A stretch of 13,477 bases of DNA from Candidatus Methanofastidiosia archaeon. GTDB lineage: Archaea; Methanobacteriota_B; Thermococci; Methanofastidiosales; NM3. Below, piece after piece: positions 6,843 to 13,477 of the stretch (within the stretch, counting starts at the first letter, position 1; the number at the start of each line of letters is the position of its first letter). The DNA is taken from positions 1-13,477 of the forward strand of contig JAHKLV010000133.1 in assembly GCA_020854925.1 (NCBI GenBank). The letters are read 5' to 3'. The notes beneath the pieces were generated by a model that was given only the letters and a program-made list of their open reading frames with translations, did not search any database and was not told the DNA's origin. The translations under genes and the position numbers were made by a program.

Positions 6843-7702
6843 CCGAGCTTGTGTTTATCAGTGGCAAGGGCGGCACGGGCAAGACCACCGTCACCCTTGG
6901 ATACCTTATGGCCTGCGGTGCAGGCGCCGTTGTCGATGCAGACACCGATGCGTCGAACCTGCCGGTGGCGTTGTGCCCGTCCCGCTCCTGGGGCGAGGAC
7001 GTGTACGGCAACGAGAAGGCTGTTGTGGACGCATCCCTCTGCACACGCTGCGGAAGATGTGCCGAGGTGTGCCGATACGACGCCATCCCCCATCCGGGGG
7101 AGGTGTGCGAGGCATCATGCGAGGGGTGCGGGGTGTGCGCGCTCGTGTGCCCCGAGGATGCCATCACGTTTGTGCCCCATGTGTGTGGGCAGGCGTGTGC
7201 GGGAACGACGGCATACGGCACCCTCTACTATGCCGCCATGGAGCCGGGAGAGGAAGGGACGGGACTCATCGTCTCACGTCTCCGGCGCCGTGCCAGGGAG
7301 GGGTCGCCTGATTCCCCTATCGTCATTGACGGTCCCCCTGGCCTCGGTTGTCCTGTCATCGCCTCGCTTTCGGGCGCGGATGCCGCGGTCATCGTGACCG
7401 AGCCCACGGTCTCGGGGCAAAGCGACCTTGCGCGCGTTGCCGAGCTCTGCATGGCCATGGACCTGCGTTTTGGTGTGTGTGTGAATCGGCATGACATCAA
7501 TCCTGCCATTACCGGAGCCATACGCACATGGTGTGCTGACCGCGATATACCCTACATCGGCCAGGTCCCGTACTGTCCTGCCCTTGCCGCTGCCGCCGCG
7601 ACGGGCGATGCAGGGCGGTGCGTCCAGACAGAGGCGTGGCCTGACCTTCGGGCCGTCTGCGAGGCGGCAGAGGCATTAACGCACGCTGCCGGGCACCCAT
7701 GA
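6839..7702 (+). CDS. MinD/Mrp superfamily P-loop ATPase with inserted 2x[4Fe-4S] ferredoxin domain (second copy)
   Basis: 287 aa, same layout as the preceding gene but clearly diverged. Walker A is SGKGGTGKTT (8-17). Ferredoxin motifs are C68, C71, C74, C78 and C94, C97, C100, C104. Walker B-like VIDGPPGLGCP lies at 162-172 and VTEPTVSGQSDL at 186-197. Extra cysteines at 90, 116 and 120 flank the insert and are absent from the first copy at matching places, so this copy may bind an additional metal or cluster. Start overlaps the upstream stop by 4 bp, with SD AGGTGG four bases before the ATG, so the two are translationally coupled. ATP-driven cluster transfer to the NifX-like proteins is the likely role, by analogy with ORP loci. 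Confidence 0.92.
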   Translation: MTELVFISGKGGTGKTTVTLGYLMACGAGAVVDADTDASNLPVALCPSRSWGEDVYGNEKAVVDASLCTRCGRCAEVCRYDAIPHPGEVCEASCEGCGVCALVCPEDAITFVPHVCGQACAGTTAYGTLYYAAMEPGEEGTGLIVSRLRRRAREGSPDSPIVIDGPPGLGCPVIASLSGADAAVIVTEPTVSGQSDLARVAELCMAMDLRFGVCVNRHDINPAITGAIRTWCADRDIPYIGQVPYCPALAAAAATGDAGRCVQTEAWPDLRAVCEAAEALTHAAGHP

Positions 7703-7715
7703 AAAAGTATTTATG
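7702..7715 (+). promoter_or_regulatory. Promoter (BRE/TATA) for the 167-aa unknown gene
   Basis: AAAAAGTATTTATG, a typical archaeal BRE plus TATA element, begins on the last base of the second ATPase gene. Transcription would begin near 7735-7740, upstream of the SD GTGAT (7750-7754) and ATG 7759. This argues against the longer reading frame from 7699, whose first codons would be promoter. Confidence 0.6.
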
Positions 7716-7758
7716 CCCATTCGACCCCTCAATGATAGTACCACCGGCCGTGATTACC

Positions 7759-8262
7759 ATGAAGATAAAAGAAGCTCGGCATCTCCGTTCGATGTCACCT
7801 CTTGAGATGGGCGAACTGCTTGGCCTGTCCTTTTCTGAAGATGAGGCCCGCGCCTTTTCCGACAGCATGCTCCTCGCCCAGCAGTATCTCAAATACCGTT
7901 CCGACTATGTGTTTGGCAAGAAGGCGCTCCGGAATTCTGACGAGGAACGCTGGTACCGCCGATTCCTTTATGACATGCTTCAGCGGCCGAAGCTTCTCTC
8001 GTTCCTTGACGCACCATATCTCAACAAGATACGGTCAGTCGTTGCAGAGCTTGAGGGCCTTGGCCTGGCGTTTCCCCTGGAGTGCCTTTGGGTCGACAGT
8101 CTCTACGACAAGACCATCGAAGCCATCGCGGCAAAGCCGGTCACCTCATTCTACGATCTTACGTACTTTGTCGGCGAATGTGACGACGCTGTGGCAACGT
8201 CGCTTGAGCAAAAAATCCGTGCCGTGCCCGAGCACGACGCCTCGTATGTTGTCATGGAGTAG
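7759..8262 (+). CDS. Uncharacterised 167-aa protein
   Basis: I do not recognise this family. From ATG 7759 the protein is 167 aa, soluble-looking, with no signal peptide, membrane segment or Cys motif (two scattered Cys). It appears mainly helical, with hydrophobic heptad-like stretches around AFSDSMLLAQQYLKY and WYRRFLYDMLQRPKLLSFL and a C-terminal acidic half. An in-frame ATG at 7699 overlapping the upstream stop would add 20 residues (MKKYLCPFDP...). I reject it because that DNA forms a TATA box and because SD GTGAT sits four bases before 7759. It lies just downstream of the Fe-S ATPase operon and ends 6 bp from the convergent DUF1284 gene. Codon pattern and compact packing support a real gene; function unknown. 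Confidence 0.75.
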   Translation: MKIKEARHLRSMSPLEMGELLGLSFSEDEARAFSDSMLLAQQYLKYRSDYVFGKKALRNSDEERWYRRFLYDMLQRPKLLSFLDAPYLNKIRSVVAELEGLGLAFPLECLWVDSLYDKTIEAIAAKPVTSFYDLTYFVGECDDAVATSLEQKIRAVPEHDASYVVME

Positions 8263-8268
8263 GGATTG

Positions 8269-8667
8269 TTACCGGTCACGTTCCTTTTTCTTTTCGTATG
8301 CTTGATAGAAGGTGCAGTCGCCGTGCCACCGGCAATCGCCGCATACCGCCTCGATGGATTCCCATGACGTGAAGGCATGGTCAACGGCATCGTAGAGCTC
8401 ACCGATGGCGTATGCACGCTGCCGAAGCCGTAGCGCGTCGAGGATGATGGCATCCATGCGTTCCACGGTGTCACCATAAAGCGTACATGCGTCGTTGGTG
8501 CGGTGGGGGCAGACCGCGCAGATGTCGTCAGCAACTGCGACGACGGTGCAGTGCTCGCCACGGGCAAGGCGCGTGATGACGGCTGCCATGTGCTGCACGA
8601 AACGGGGCGAATAGCCTTTTCCCTGAAATCCCCTCATACAGAAAAGATGGTGGGCCCGTATGCGCAT
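8269..8667 (-). CDS. DUF1284 family Cys-rich (putative Fe-S) protein
   Basis: 132 aa. The N-terminus MRIRAHHLFCMRGFQGKGYSP carries the DUF1284 signature (RxHHLxC...GxGYS). Two Cys groups, C50, C53, C61 and C109, C112, C118, plus C10 and C40, suggest a bound Fe-S cluster or metal. The biochemical role of the family is not known to me. It follows proA on the same strand with a 42-bp gap that holds its own TATA element. No SD precedes the ATG, and predicted transcription starts at the ATG, so the mRNA is probably leaderless. It ends 6 bp from the convergent 167-aa gene. The C-terminus is a charged KKKERDR tail. Confidence 0.85.
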   Translation of the reverse strand: MRIRAHHLFCMRGFQGKGYSPRFVQHMAAVITRLARGEHCTVVAVADDICAVCPHRTNDACTLYGDTVERMDAIILDALRLRQRAYAIGELYDAVDHAFTSWESIEAVCGDCRWHGDCTFYQAYEKKKERDR

Positions 8668-8686
8668 GCGCGCTCATCGGGTCCGA

Positions 8687-8697
8687 AATATAAAAAG
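8687..8697 (-). promoter_or_regulatory. TATA box for the DUF1284 gene
   Basis: On the minus strand the sequence is CTTTTTATATT, located between the proA stop (8710) and the DUF1284 start. Its centre is about 25 bp from the ATG at 8667, which predicts a leaderless transcript. Confidence 0.6.
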
Positions 8698-8709
8698 ATG
8701 ACGGGCGTG

Positions 8710-9957
8710 TCATGCCCGAATCTGTCCGTCGCCAAAAACTATCCATTTGGCGCAGGTGAGCTCTTCGAGCCCCATGGGGCCGCGGGCATGGATCTTGTCT
8801 GTCGATATGCCAATCTCCGCTCCCAGGCCGAACTCGGCACCGTCGGTAAAGCGTGTGGAAGCGTTGATATAGACGGCTGAGGAATCCACCTCTCTCAAAA
8901 AGCGCATCCCCCTGGCATAATCCTTCGTGACGATGGCGTCGCTGTGGTGTGAACCGTACCTGTTGATGTGGTCTATCGCCTCATCGATGCCCGAAACGAC
9001 ACGTATCGAAAGGATAAGGTCGAGGTACTCGGTGTACCAGTCATCCTCCGTTGCAGGCTCTATGCCCATCAGGACAGAGAGCGTCTTGTCGCACCCCCTG
9101 AGGCTGACGTTGCAGGCGCACAGGGCGTCACGCACTGCGGGAAGGAACTCACGTGCCACATCGGCATGCACGAGGAGGGTCTCCATGGCATTGCAGACAC
9201 CGGGGCGCTGGACCTTGGCATTGACGGCGATGGCCTTTGCCGTCTCGAGGTCGGCACCGCTGTCCACATAGACATGGCAGACGCCCTTGTAGTGCTTGAT
9301 GACCGGCATCGTGGCGGTGGTCGAGACGGCACGGATAAGGCCTTCCCCGCCCCGGGGTATGACAAGGTCGAGATATTCGTTCAGGGTGAGCAGTTCGTTG
9401 GTGACGGCACGGTCGCTGCTTTCCACGTACTGGACGACGCGTCGGTCGATGCCGGCGGCATCAAGCGCGCCGGCAATGACGCTCACGAGCGCCATGTTTG
9501 AATGCACCGCTTCCGAACCGCCTTTCAAGACGGTGGCGTTTCCTGACTTGAAGCAGAGGGCAAAGGCGTCAACGGTGACGTTCGGCCGTGCCTCATAGAT
9601 GATGAGTATTGAACCGATGGGGACCTGCATCCTCCCCACGAGAAGCCCGTTGGGCATGCGCTTGAGCTCTTGCACGCGTCCCACGGGGTCGGGGAGCGCG
9701 ATAATGTCGAGCACGCCCTGTGCCATGGCGGCTATCCGCTGTGGCGTCAGGGCGAGCCGGTCAAGGAGTGCGGCGCTTAGGCCTTTCTTCCTGCCGGCGG
9801 CAAGGTCCTTCTCGTTTTCTGCGAGGAGGTATGCCTCCTGTTCAAGCAGTGCGTCGTGGAGAAGGGAGAGGCATGCGTTTTTCTGTTCCGTGCTGAGCGC
9901 GGCGAGGGAGTACCAAGCCTCCTTGGATGCGGCGCCGATGGTCTGTGCTTCTGTCAT
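8710..9957 (-). CDS. proA: Gamma-glutamyl phosphate reductase (glutamate-5-semialdehyde dehydrogenase)
   Basis: 415 aa from ATG 9957, the normal ProA length. It reduces gamma-glutamyl phosphate to glutamate-5-semialdehyde with NADPH, the second step of proline synthesis. Diagnostic features are YEARPNVTVDAFALCFKSGN (121-140), KGGSEA (145-150), IPRGGEGLI (200-208), VQRPGVCNAMETLLVH (249-264) with catalytic Cys255, and EFGLGAEIGISTDKIHARGP (375-394). An SD GGAGGAT precedes the ATG by about five bases and the start overlaps the proB stop (ATGA). The same frame stays open for 55 further codons to 10122, but that extension only reads the end of proB out of frame and has no ProA similarity. proC is not in the window. 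Confidence 0.96.
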   Translation of the reverse strand: MTEAQTIGAASKEAWYSLAALSTEQKNACLSLLHDALLEQEAYLLAENEKDLAAGRKKGLSAALLDRLALTPQRIAAMAQGVLDIIALPDPVGRVQELKRMPNGLLVGRMQVPIGSILIIYEARPNVTVDAFALCFKSGNATVLKGGSEAVHSNMALVSVIAGALDAAGIDRRVVQYVESSDRAVTNELLTLNEYLDLVIPRGGEGLIRAVSTTATMPVIKHYKGVCHVYVDSGADLETAKAIAVNAKVQRPGVCNAMETLLVHADVAREFLPAVRDALCACNVSLRGCDKTLSVLMGIEPATEDDWYTEYLDLILSIRVVSGIDEAIDHINRYGSHHSDAIVTKDYARGMRFLREVDSSAVYINASTRFTDGAEFGLGAEIGISTDKIHARGPMGLEELTCAKWIVFGDGQIRA

Positions 9958-10757
9958 GGGGTATCCTCCGTGTGTGGCACAAAGAGCGTGCCGCAGTGTT
10001 CGCCCCTGGCAATCCGTTCGATGATGCCGTCCTCGAATCCGTTGGCGATGATGACGGGGATGCCGTGGGACGTTGCTCGCTGGGCAGCCTGTATCTTGGA
10101 GCACATGCCCCCGACGGAACACAGGCCGTTGGACTGGCCGGCCGAATTGCAGATGTCGGGTGTTATCTCGTCGATAACCTCGTAGCGGTGCGCCCCCGGG
10201 CAGACCGTGGGGTCGGCGTCGTAGAGGCCGTCGGTGTCGGTAAGCAGGATGAGCAGTTCCGCATTGGCAATCTGGGCGACATACGCAGCGAGGTTGTCGT
10301 TGTCGCCGAATTGAATTTCCTCCGTGGCAATCGTGTCGTTCTCGTTGATGATGGGCACGATGCCATAGTCAACAAGCGTGTGGATAGTGTTGTGGGCGTT
10401 CGTATAGCCTGGTTCACCGGAGATGCCGTCCTTCGTGAGGAGGACCTGGGCGATGGTGACGCCCCGCTTCTGGAAGAGCTTCTCATACTGATTCATGAGC
10501 TTGTTCTGCCCGATGGCGGCGGCTGCCTGCTTTTTTGCCATCTCCCGTGGGCGCCGGTCAAGCCCCATGGCGTGGAGACCGAGGCCGATGGCGCCGGACG
10601 ACACCACGATGACACCCTTGTGTTCCTTTATATTGGCTATCTGATCCGTAATCTTGCTCAGGGACTCTATACGCACCTCGTTTGTGCGCACATCCGTAAT
10701 GAGCGATGTCCCAAGCTTGATTACATAGATCCCAGTAGTCGCGGCAACAAGAATCAC
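9954..10757 (-). CDS. proB: Glutamate 5-kinase, short form without PUA domain
   Basis: 267 aa. It phosphorylates glutamate to gamma-glutamyl phosphate, the feedback-controlled first step of proline synthesis. Amino-acid kinase motifs: KLGTSLIT (14-21), SSGAIGLG (53-60), INENDT (137-142), FGDNDNLAA (150-158), LLTDTDGLY (171-179) and SVGGMCSK (214-221). The C-terminal PUA domain of longer ProB proteins is absent; the protein ends soon after the kinase core. The start is GTG 10757, the only usual start codon between an in-frame TAG six bases upstream and the KLGTS core. It lies inside an SD-like AAGGTGAT, which is odd. The usual Thr of the GGMxTK motif is Ser here (GGMCSK). Confidence 0.94.
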   Translation of the reverse strand: MILVAATTGIYVIKLGTSLITDVRTNEVRIESLSKITDQIANIKEHKGVIVVSSGAIGLGLHAMGLDRRPREMAKKQAAAAIGQNKLMNQYEKLFQKRGVTIAQVLLTKDGISGEPGYTNAHNTIHTLVDYGIVPIINENDTIATEEIQFGDNDNLAAYVAQIANAELLILLTDTDGLYDADPTVCPGAHRYEVIDEITPDICNSAGQSNGLCSVGGMCSKIQAAQRATSHGIPVIIANGFEDGIIERIARGEHCGTLFVPHTEDTP

Positions 10758-10792
10758 CTTCTAGAGCTGATATGCCATCTCATGCAGGGAGC

Positions 10793-10806
10793 ATTTTTAA
10801 GTATTT
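10793..10806. promoter_or_regulatory. Shared A/T element serving as TATA box for proBA (-) and the RNase HI gene (+)
   Basis: ATTTTTAAGTATTT is the only strongly A/T-rich stretch in the 105-bp gap between the two divergent genes. Read rightward, TTTTTAAGTAT lies about 60 bp before ATG 10863, which has SD AGGAGGAT (10849-10856). Read leftward, ATACTTAAAAAT lies about 40 bp before the proB GTG. One element overlapping both promoters would make transcription in the two directions compete. Confidence 0.5.
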
Positions 10807-10862
10807 CTCTTCTGCCTTGTCGTATGCGCGGCGCAGGGGTGCCGGGCAGGAGGATGTAACAC

Positions 10863-11300
10863 ATGGCACAGGGCATTGAGTGCACATACTATACCGACGG
10901 GGCGGCACGGGGCAATCCCGGCCCGGCAGCAGCAGCGTTTGTCTGCGTCGAGGATGGAGAAGTGACCCATCGCTACGCCCGATGCTTGGGTAGGGCCACC
11001 AACAATGTGGCAGAGTACCGGGCCGTCATCGCGGCTCTTGAGCACGCGATGTCGCGCGGCTGCAGGAACATCGCCATCGTATCAGACTCACAGCTGGTCA
11101 TCCGGCAGCTTTCCGGTTCATGGCAGGTCAAAAAGGAGCATCTTCGCGCCCTCTTTGACGAGGCCAAGGAACGTGAGCGCCGATTCGAGACGGTACGCTA
11201 TGGAAACGTGCGGCGCACCGACCGGTACATTACCATGGCGGATGCGCTTGCCAACGAGGCCCTCGACACCGCCCGCGGCGGCGGCAGTACCCTTAAATAG
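10863..11300 (+). CDS. rnhA: Ribonuclease HI family protein, archaeal type
   Basis: 145 aa. It cleaves the RNA strand of RNA-DNA hybrids in replication and repair. The DEDD active site is visible as Asp12 (YYTDGAARGNPGP), Glu51 (NNVAEYRAVIAALE), Asp75 (IVSDSQLVIRQLSG) and Asp127 (MADALANEAL). The helix-loop carries WQVKKEHL, as in short archaeal and Sulfolobus-type enzymes that lack the bacterial basic protrusion. The start has a strong SD AGGAGGAT six bases upstream. It has its own promoter region shared with proBA. The final codons and stop overlap the TATA box of the next gene, so the Gly-rich C-terminus (GGGSTLK) may be shaped by that. Confidence 0.92.
   Translation: MAQGIECTYYTDGAARGNPGPAAAAFVCVEDGEVTHRYARCLGRATNNVAEYRAVIAALEHAMSRGCRNIAIVSDSQLVIRQLSGSWQVKKEHLRALFDEAKERERRFETVRYGNVRRTDRYITMADALANEALDTARGGGSTLK
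11291..11299 (+). promoter_or_regulatory. TATA box for the tldD-tldE operon, embedded in the end of the RNase HI gene
   Basis: CCTTAAATA overlaps the RNase HI stop codon (11298-11300). Transcription would start about 25 bp downstream, near 11320, just before SD GTGAT (11327-11331) and ATG 11336. It suggests that tldDE is transcribed independently of the RNase gene. Confidence 0.5.
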
Positions 11301-11335
11301 GATGCAGACGAGGGATTCTATCGAGCGTGATAGAC

Positions 11336-12754
11336 ATGGAAGACATTTGTAGATACGCCCTCGGGGTGGCCGAGCCACAGGCCTCCTATGCCGAGGTAAA
11401 GGCCGAGCGCCTTTCTCTCAACGAATTCGTCATCAAGAATGGGAAGCCAGAGGTCTCGGGATTCGACAAGTCCTTTGGCATCTCTGTGCGGGTGCTTGTC
11501 GGCGGCGCCATGGGATTTGCCTCCACCAACAATCTCGAGCGCGTCAATGTCCGTGCCGTGGTGGAGCGCGCATGCGCCATGGCTCGCGGAGCCTCGCCCC
11601 TTATCAAGCATCCCATCTCCCTTTCATCGGAAGAACCGCATCCGTCTGTCTCCTATGTGGTGAAGCAGCGCGAGCCTCTGGCAGACGTCGGTCCCGAGGA
11701 GAAGCTCGAGGCCCTTCTCGGCGTCCAGGCTGCGCTTCCTCCCTCCACCACCCTTGCCGGGTCCTACATGGAGCTCTATGACTCGGTGACGGAAAAATAC
11801 TATGTGAACTCTGAAGGCTCCTCCATTTCTTCATCGATTCCACGCATCGGCTTTTTCGGATTCGTCACCGTTGCTGCCCAAGACCACTCTGCCCAGGCCA
11901 TGCTCCAAAAAGGCGCCGCCATGGGGTGGGAGGCCATGCGGGCGTGGGACCTCCCTTCGTACGTTGCCTCCGAGGTCAGCACGCTGGATACCGTCCTGCG
12001 CACCGGCGCCAAGGCGCCCGAGGGCCCCATGGATGTCATCTGCGGGCCGGAGGTCACCGGGATTGCTTCCCACGAGTCCTGCGGACACCCGTATGAGGCA
12101 GACCGCATCCTGGGCTGCGAGGCGGCGCAGGCGGGAGAATCATTCGTATCCCCCTCCATGCTGGGAACGCGCATCGGCAGCGAGCTCGTGACCTTGGTGG
12201 ACGACCCTACCCTGCCCGATTCCTACGGGTACTACCTCTACGACGATGAAGGGGTGCAGGCGCGCCGCAGGGAGCTTATCAAGGGGGGCGTCATCAACGA
12301 GTTTTTGCACAACAGGGAGACCGCATCCCAGCTCGGCCTTGCCTCGAACGGGTCCGCCCGGTGCAATCAGTACAACAGGGAGCCCATTGTGCGCATGGCA
12401 AACACCTACGTCGAGGCGGGTGAGTGGTCCCGCGACGAGATCATCGAGGAGACCCGGCGCGGCGTTCTCATCAACTCGTTTACCGAGTGGAATATCGATG
12501 ACCGGCGCTACAATCAGCGCTATGTGTCCCGGGAGGCATATTACATTGAGGACGGCGAGCTGCGCCACCCGCTCAAGCGCGCGGTGCTCGAGGTGACGAC
12601 GCCAACCTTCTGGTCATCTGTCGATGCCGTGGCTGATGATGTGGCCTTTTTTGCTGGCAATTGCGGCAAGGGTGAGCCCATGCAGGGCATCCCCGTTTTC
12701 ATGGGGGGCCCGTCGCTGCGTCTCCACGCCATCCGCTTGGGGGTGGGGGCATGA
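11336..12754 (+). CDS. tldD: TldD-family zinc metalloprotease subunit
   Basis: 472 aa from ATG 11336. An in-frame GTG at 11327 would add three residues but is itself part of the SD GTGAT, four bases before the ATG. The zinc site is HESCGH (residues 246-251), an HExxxH motif with catalytic Glu247; the third ligand is probably the Cys of AGNCGKGEP (about 443), as in TldD of E. coli. An NGSARCNQYNREPIVRMANTYVEAG segment (about 338-362, written in part) is typical of the family. TldD works with TldE as a heterodimeric peptidase that degrades unfolded peptides and in bacteria matures microcins and degrades CcdA. The archaeal substrate is unknown. The next gene is the partner, overlapping by 4 bp. 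Confidence 0.94.
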   Translation: MEDICRYALGVAEPQASYAEVKAERLSLNEFVIKNGKPEVSGFDKSFGISVRVLVGGAMGFASTNNLERVNVRAVVERACAMARGASPLIKHPISLSSEEPHPSVSYVVKQREPLADVGPEEKLEALLGVQAALPPSTTLAGSYMELYDSVTEKYYVNSEGSSISSSIPRIGFFGFVTVAAQDHSAQAMLQKGAAMGWEAMRAWDLPSYVASEVSTLDTVLRTGAKAPEGPMDVICGPEVTGIASHESCGHPYEADRILGCEAAQAGESFVSPSMLGTRIGSELVTLVDDPTLPDSYGYYLYDDEGVQARRRELIKGGVINEFLHNRETASQLGLASNGSARCNQYNREPIVRMANTYVEAGEWSRDEIIEETRRGVLINSFTEWNIDDRRYNQRYVSREAYYIEDGELRHPLKRAVLEVTTPTFWSSVDAVADDVAFFAGNCGKGEPMQGIPVFMGGPSLRLHAIRLGVGA

Positions 12755-13477
12755 ATCCACAGGAGATAGTCGACGCCTGCCTTGCCTTGGGGGCCGACGA
12801 TGTCGTCTGTCACGTGGGCACGACGACGAAAAAGCAGATACGATTCGCCAACAGCGCCATCACCGCCTCGAAGCTCTGGGACAGTGTTTCGGCAAGCATC
12901 CTCGTGGCCAAGGACCAGCGCGTGGTGGCGACATCGCTTAACGACCCTTCGCAGTTGGATGCCACCCTTGACCAGATCTTCAAGCTCACGCGTGTCCTTG
13001 GTCCCAACGAGGCGTACCGCGGCATCGCCAAGGGCCCCTTCACCTACCGGGCCGTTCCCGTGGACACCACGGAGACGGTGGAGGAGGATGTCATCGCACA
13101 GGTCTTTTCCGTCGCCGACGAGTGCCGGGCGGCGGGGGTGCTGTACAACATCTCTTCAAGCGACGAGATGGCGACGTCATCGGGCGCCGCGGGAACGGAT
13201 GAGGGCTCAGCCATAGAACTCTCCGTACGCATGTTCGCCGACGACACGTCATCGGGCCATGCCGTCTCCTGCTCCCGGACCCTTGAGGACTTCGACCCGG
13301 AGGGTGCGTGCCAGCGGGCACGGGACATTGCGCTCATGTCGCGTAATGCGCGGATGGGTTCAGAGGGGCGCACCGACGTGCTCTTCTCGCCGCTCTGCTT
13401 TGCCAACCTGCTTGACCACATGTCCTTCCAGCTTTCCGCCTTTTATGTCGACAGCGGGCTTTCCTTCTTCAAGGGGA
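12751..13477 (+). CDS. tldE: TldE/PmbA-family subunit (partial)
   Basis: The first 242 residues lie in the window; the gene continues past the right edge. Translation from ATG 12751 gives MNPQEIVDACLALGADDVVC, then the N-terminal TldD/PmbA domain (KKQIRFANSAITASKLWD, VSASILVAKDQRVVATS). The start of the C-terminal domain follows (GRTDVLFSPLCFANLLDHMS, about 212-231). The HExxxH motif, expected in the catalytic subunit at the corresponding place, is absent in what can be seen, which fits TldE as the non-catalytic partner. The start overlaps the tldD stop (ATGA), so the two are probably made in equal amounts. Confidence 0.9.
   Translation, partial: MNPQEIVDACLALGADDVVCHVGTTTKKQIRFANSAITASKLWDSVSASILVAKDQRVVATSLNDPSQLDATLDQIFKLTRVLGPNEAYRGIAKGPFTYRAVPVDTTETVEEDVIAQVFSVADECRAAGVLYNISSSDEMATSSGAAGTDEGSAIELSVRMFADDTSSGHAVSCSRTLEDFDPEGACQRARDIALMSRNARMGSEGRTDVLFSPLCFANLLDHMSFQLSAFYVDSGLSFFKG

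Noticed and set aside
7699..7758. 20-codon N-terminal extension of the 167-aa protein, overlapping the upstream stop by ATGA
   Set aside because: The overlap looks like translational coupling, but the DNA forms a TATA/BRE element and the ATG at 7759 has a well-spaced SD.
9958..10122. 55-codon N-terminal extension of ProA
   Set aside because: It reads proB out of frame, has no ProA similarity, and the strong SD with ATG at 9957 gives the normal ProA length.
9927..10859. 310-codon open frame on the plus strand
   Set aside because: Antisense to proB and the proA start, with a protein sequence of no recognisable family; a composition artefact.

Overview
The window reads as a chromosomal segment of an anaerobic, probably methanogen-like, euryarchaeon. 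Archaeal signs are A/T-rich TATA boxes with purine-rich BRE-like flanks, Shine-Dalgarno (SD) sites of the GGTGA/GTGAT type, starts that look leaderless, a glutamate synthase split into single-domain proteins, and an archaeal-type RNase HI. Anaerobic signs are the many 4Fe-4S ferredoxin motifs and an FrhB-like (F420-type) subunit. Genes are GC-rich and tightly packed, with ATGA overlaps and gaps of a few bases. I cannot name the genus.

Left block, minus strand (1-3797): a four-gene operon read right to left. It encodes a class II glutaminase, an FMN/ferredoxin glutamate synthase core, a GXGXG subunit and an FrhB/FdhB-like Fe-S flavoprotein that runs off the left edge. Together they look like a split glutamate synthase with its own electron-input subunit, possibly linked to coenzyme F420.

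The divergent spacer (3798-4071) is very AT-rich (about 18% GC over 3841-4020 by hand count). It holds promoters for both directions and three dyads. The sharpest is a 20-bp perfect palindrome that ends on the A of the start codon of the rightward gene.

Central block, plus strand (4072-8262): a DUF134 helix-turn-helix/NifX-like fusion, a second free-standing NifX-like protein, a DUF89 metal-dependent phosphatase and two tandem MinD/Mrp-type ATPases that each carry an inserted two-cluster ferredoxin domain. This set resembles the anaerobe 'orange protein' (ORP, Mo-Cu cluster) loci. I infer a metal or Fe-S cofactor assembly system regulated by its own first gene. An unrecognised 167-aa protein follows, apparently from its own promoter.

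Right block: on the minus strand lie a DUF1284 Cys-rich protein with its own, probably leaderless, promoter and a proB-proA pair for the first two steps of proline synthesis (no proC in the window). A shared promoter separates proB from a plus-strand RNase HI gene. That is followed by a tldD-tldE pair (zinc metalloprotease); tldE is cut by the right edge.

No tRNA, rRNA, CRISPR array, insertion sequence or integrase was seen. Apart from 3798-4071 no non-coding stretch exceeds about 110 bases.
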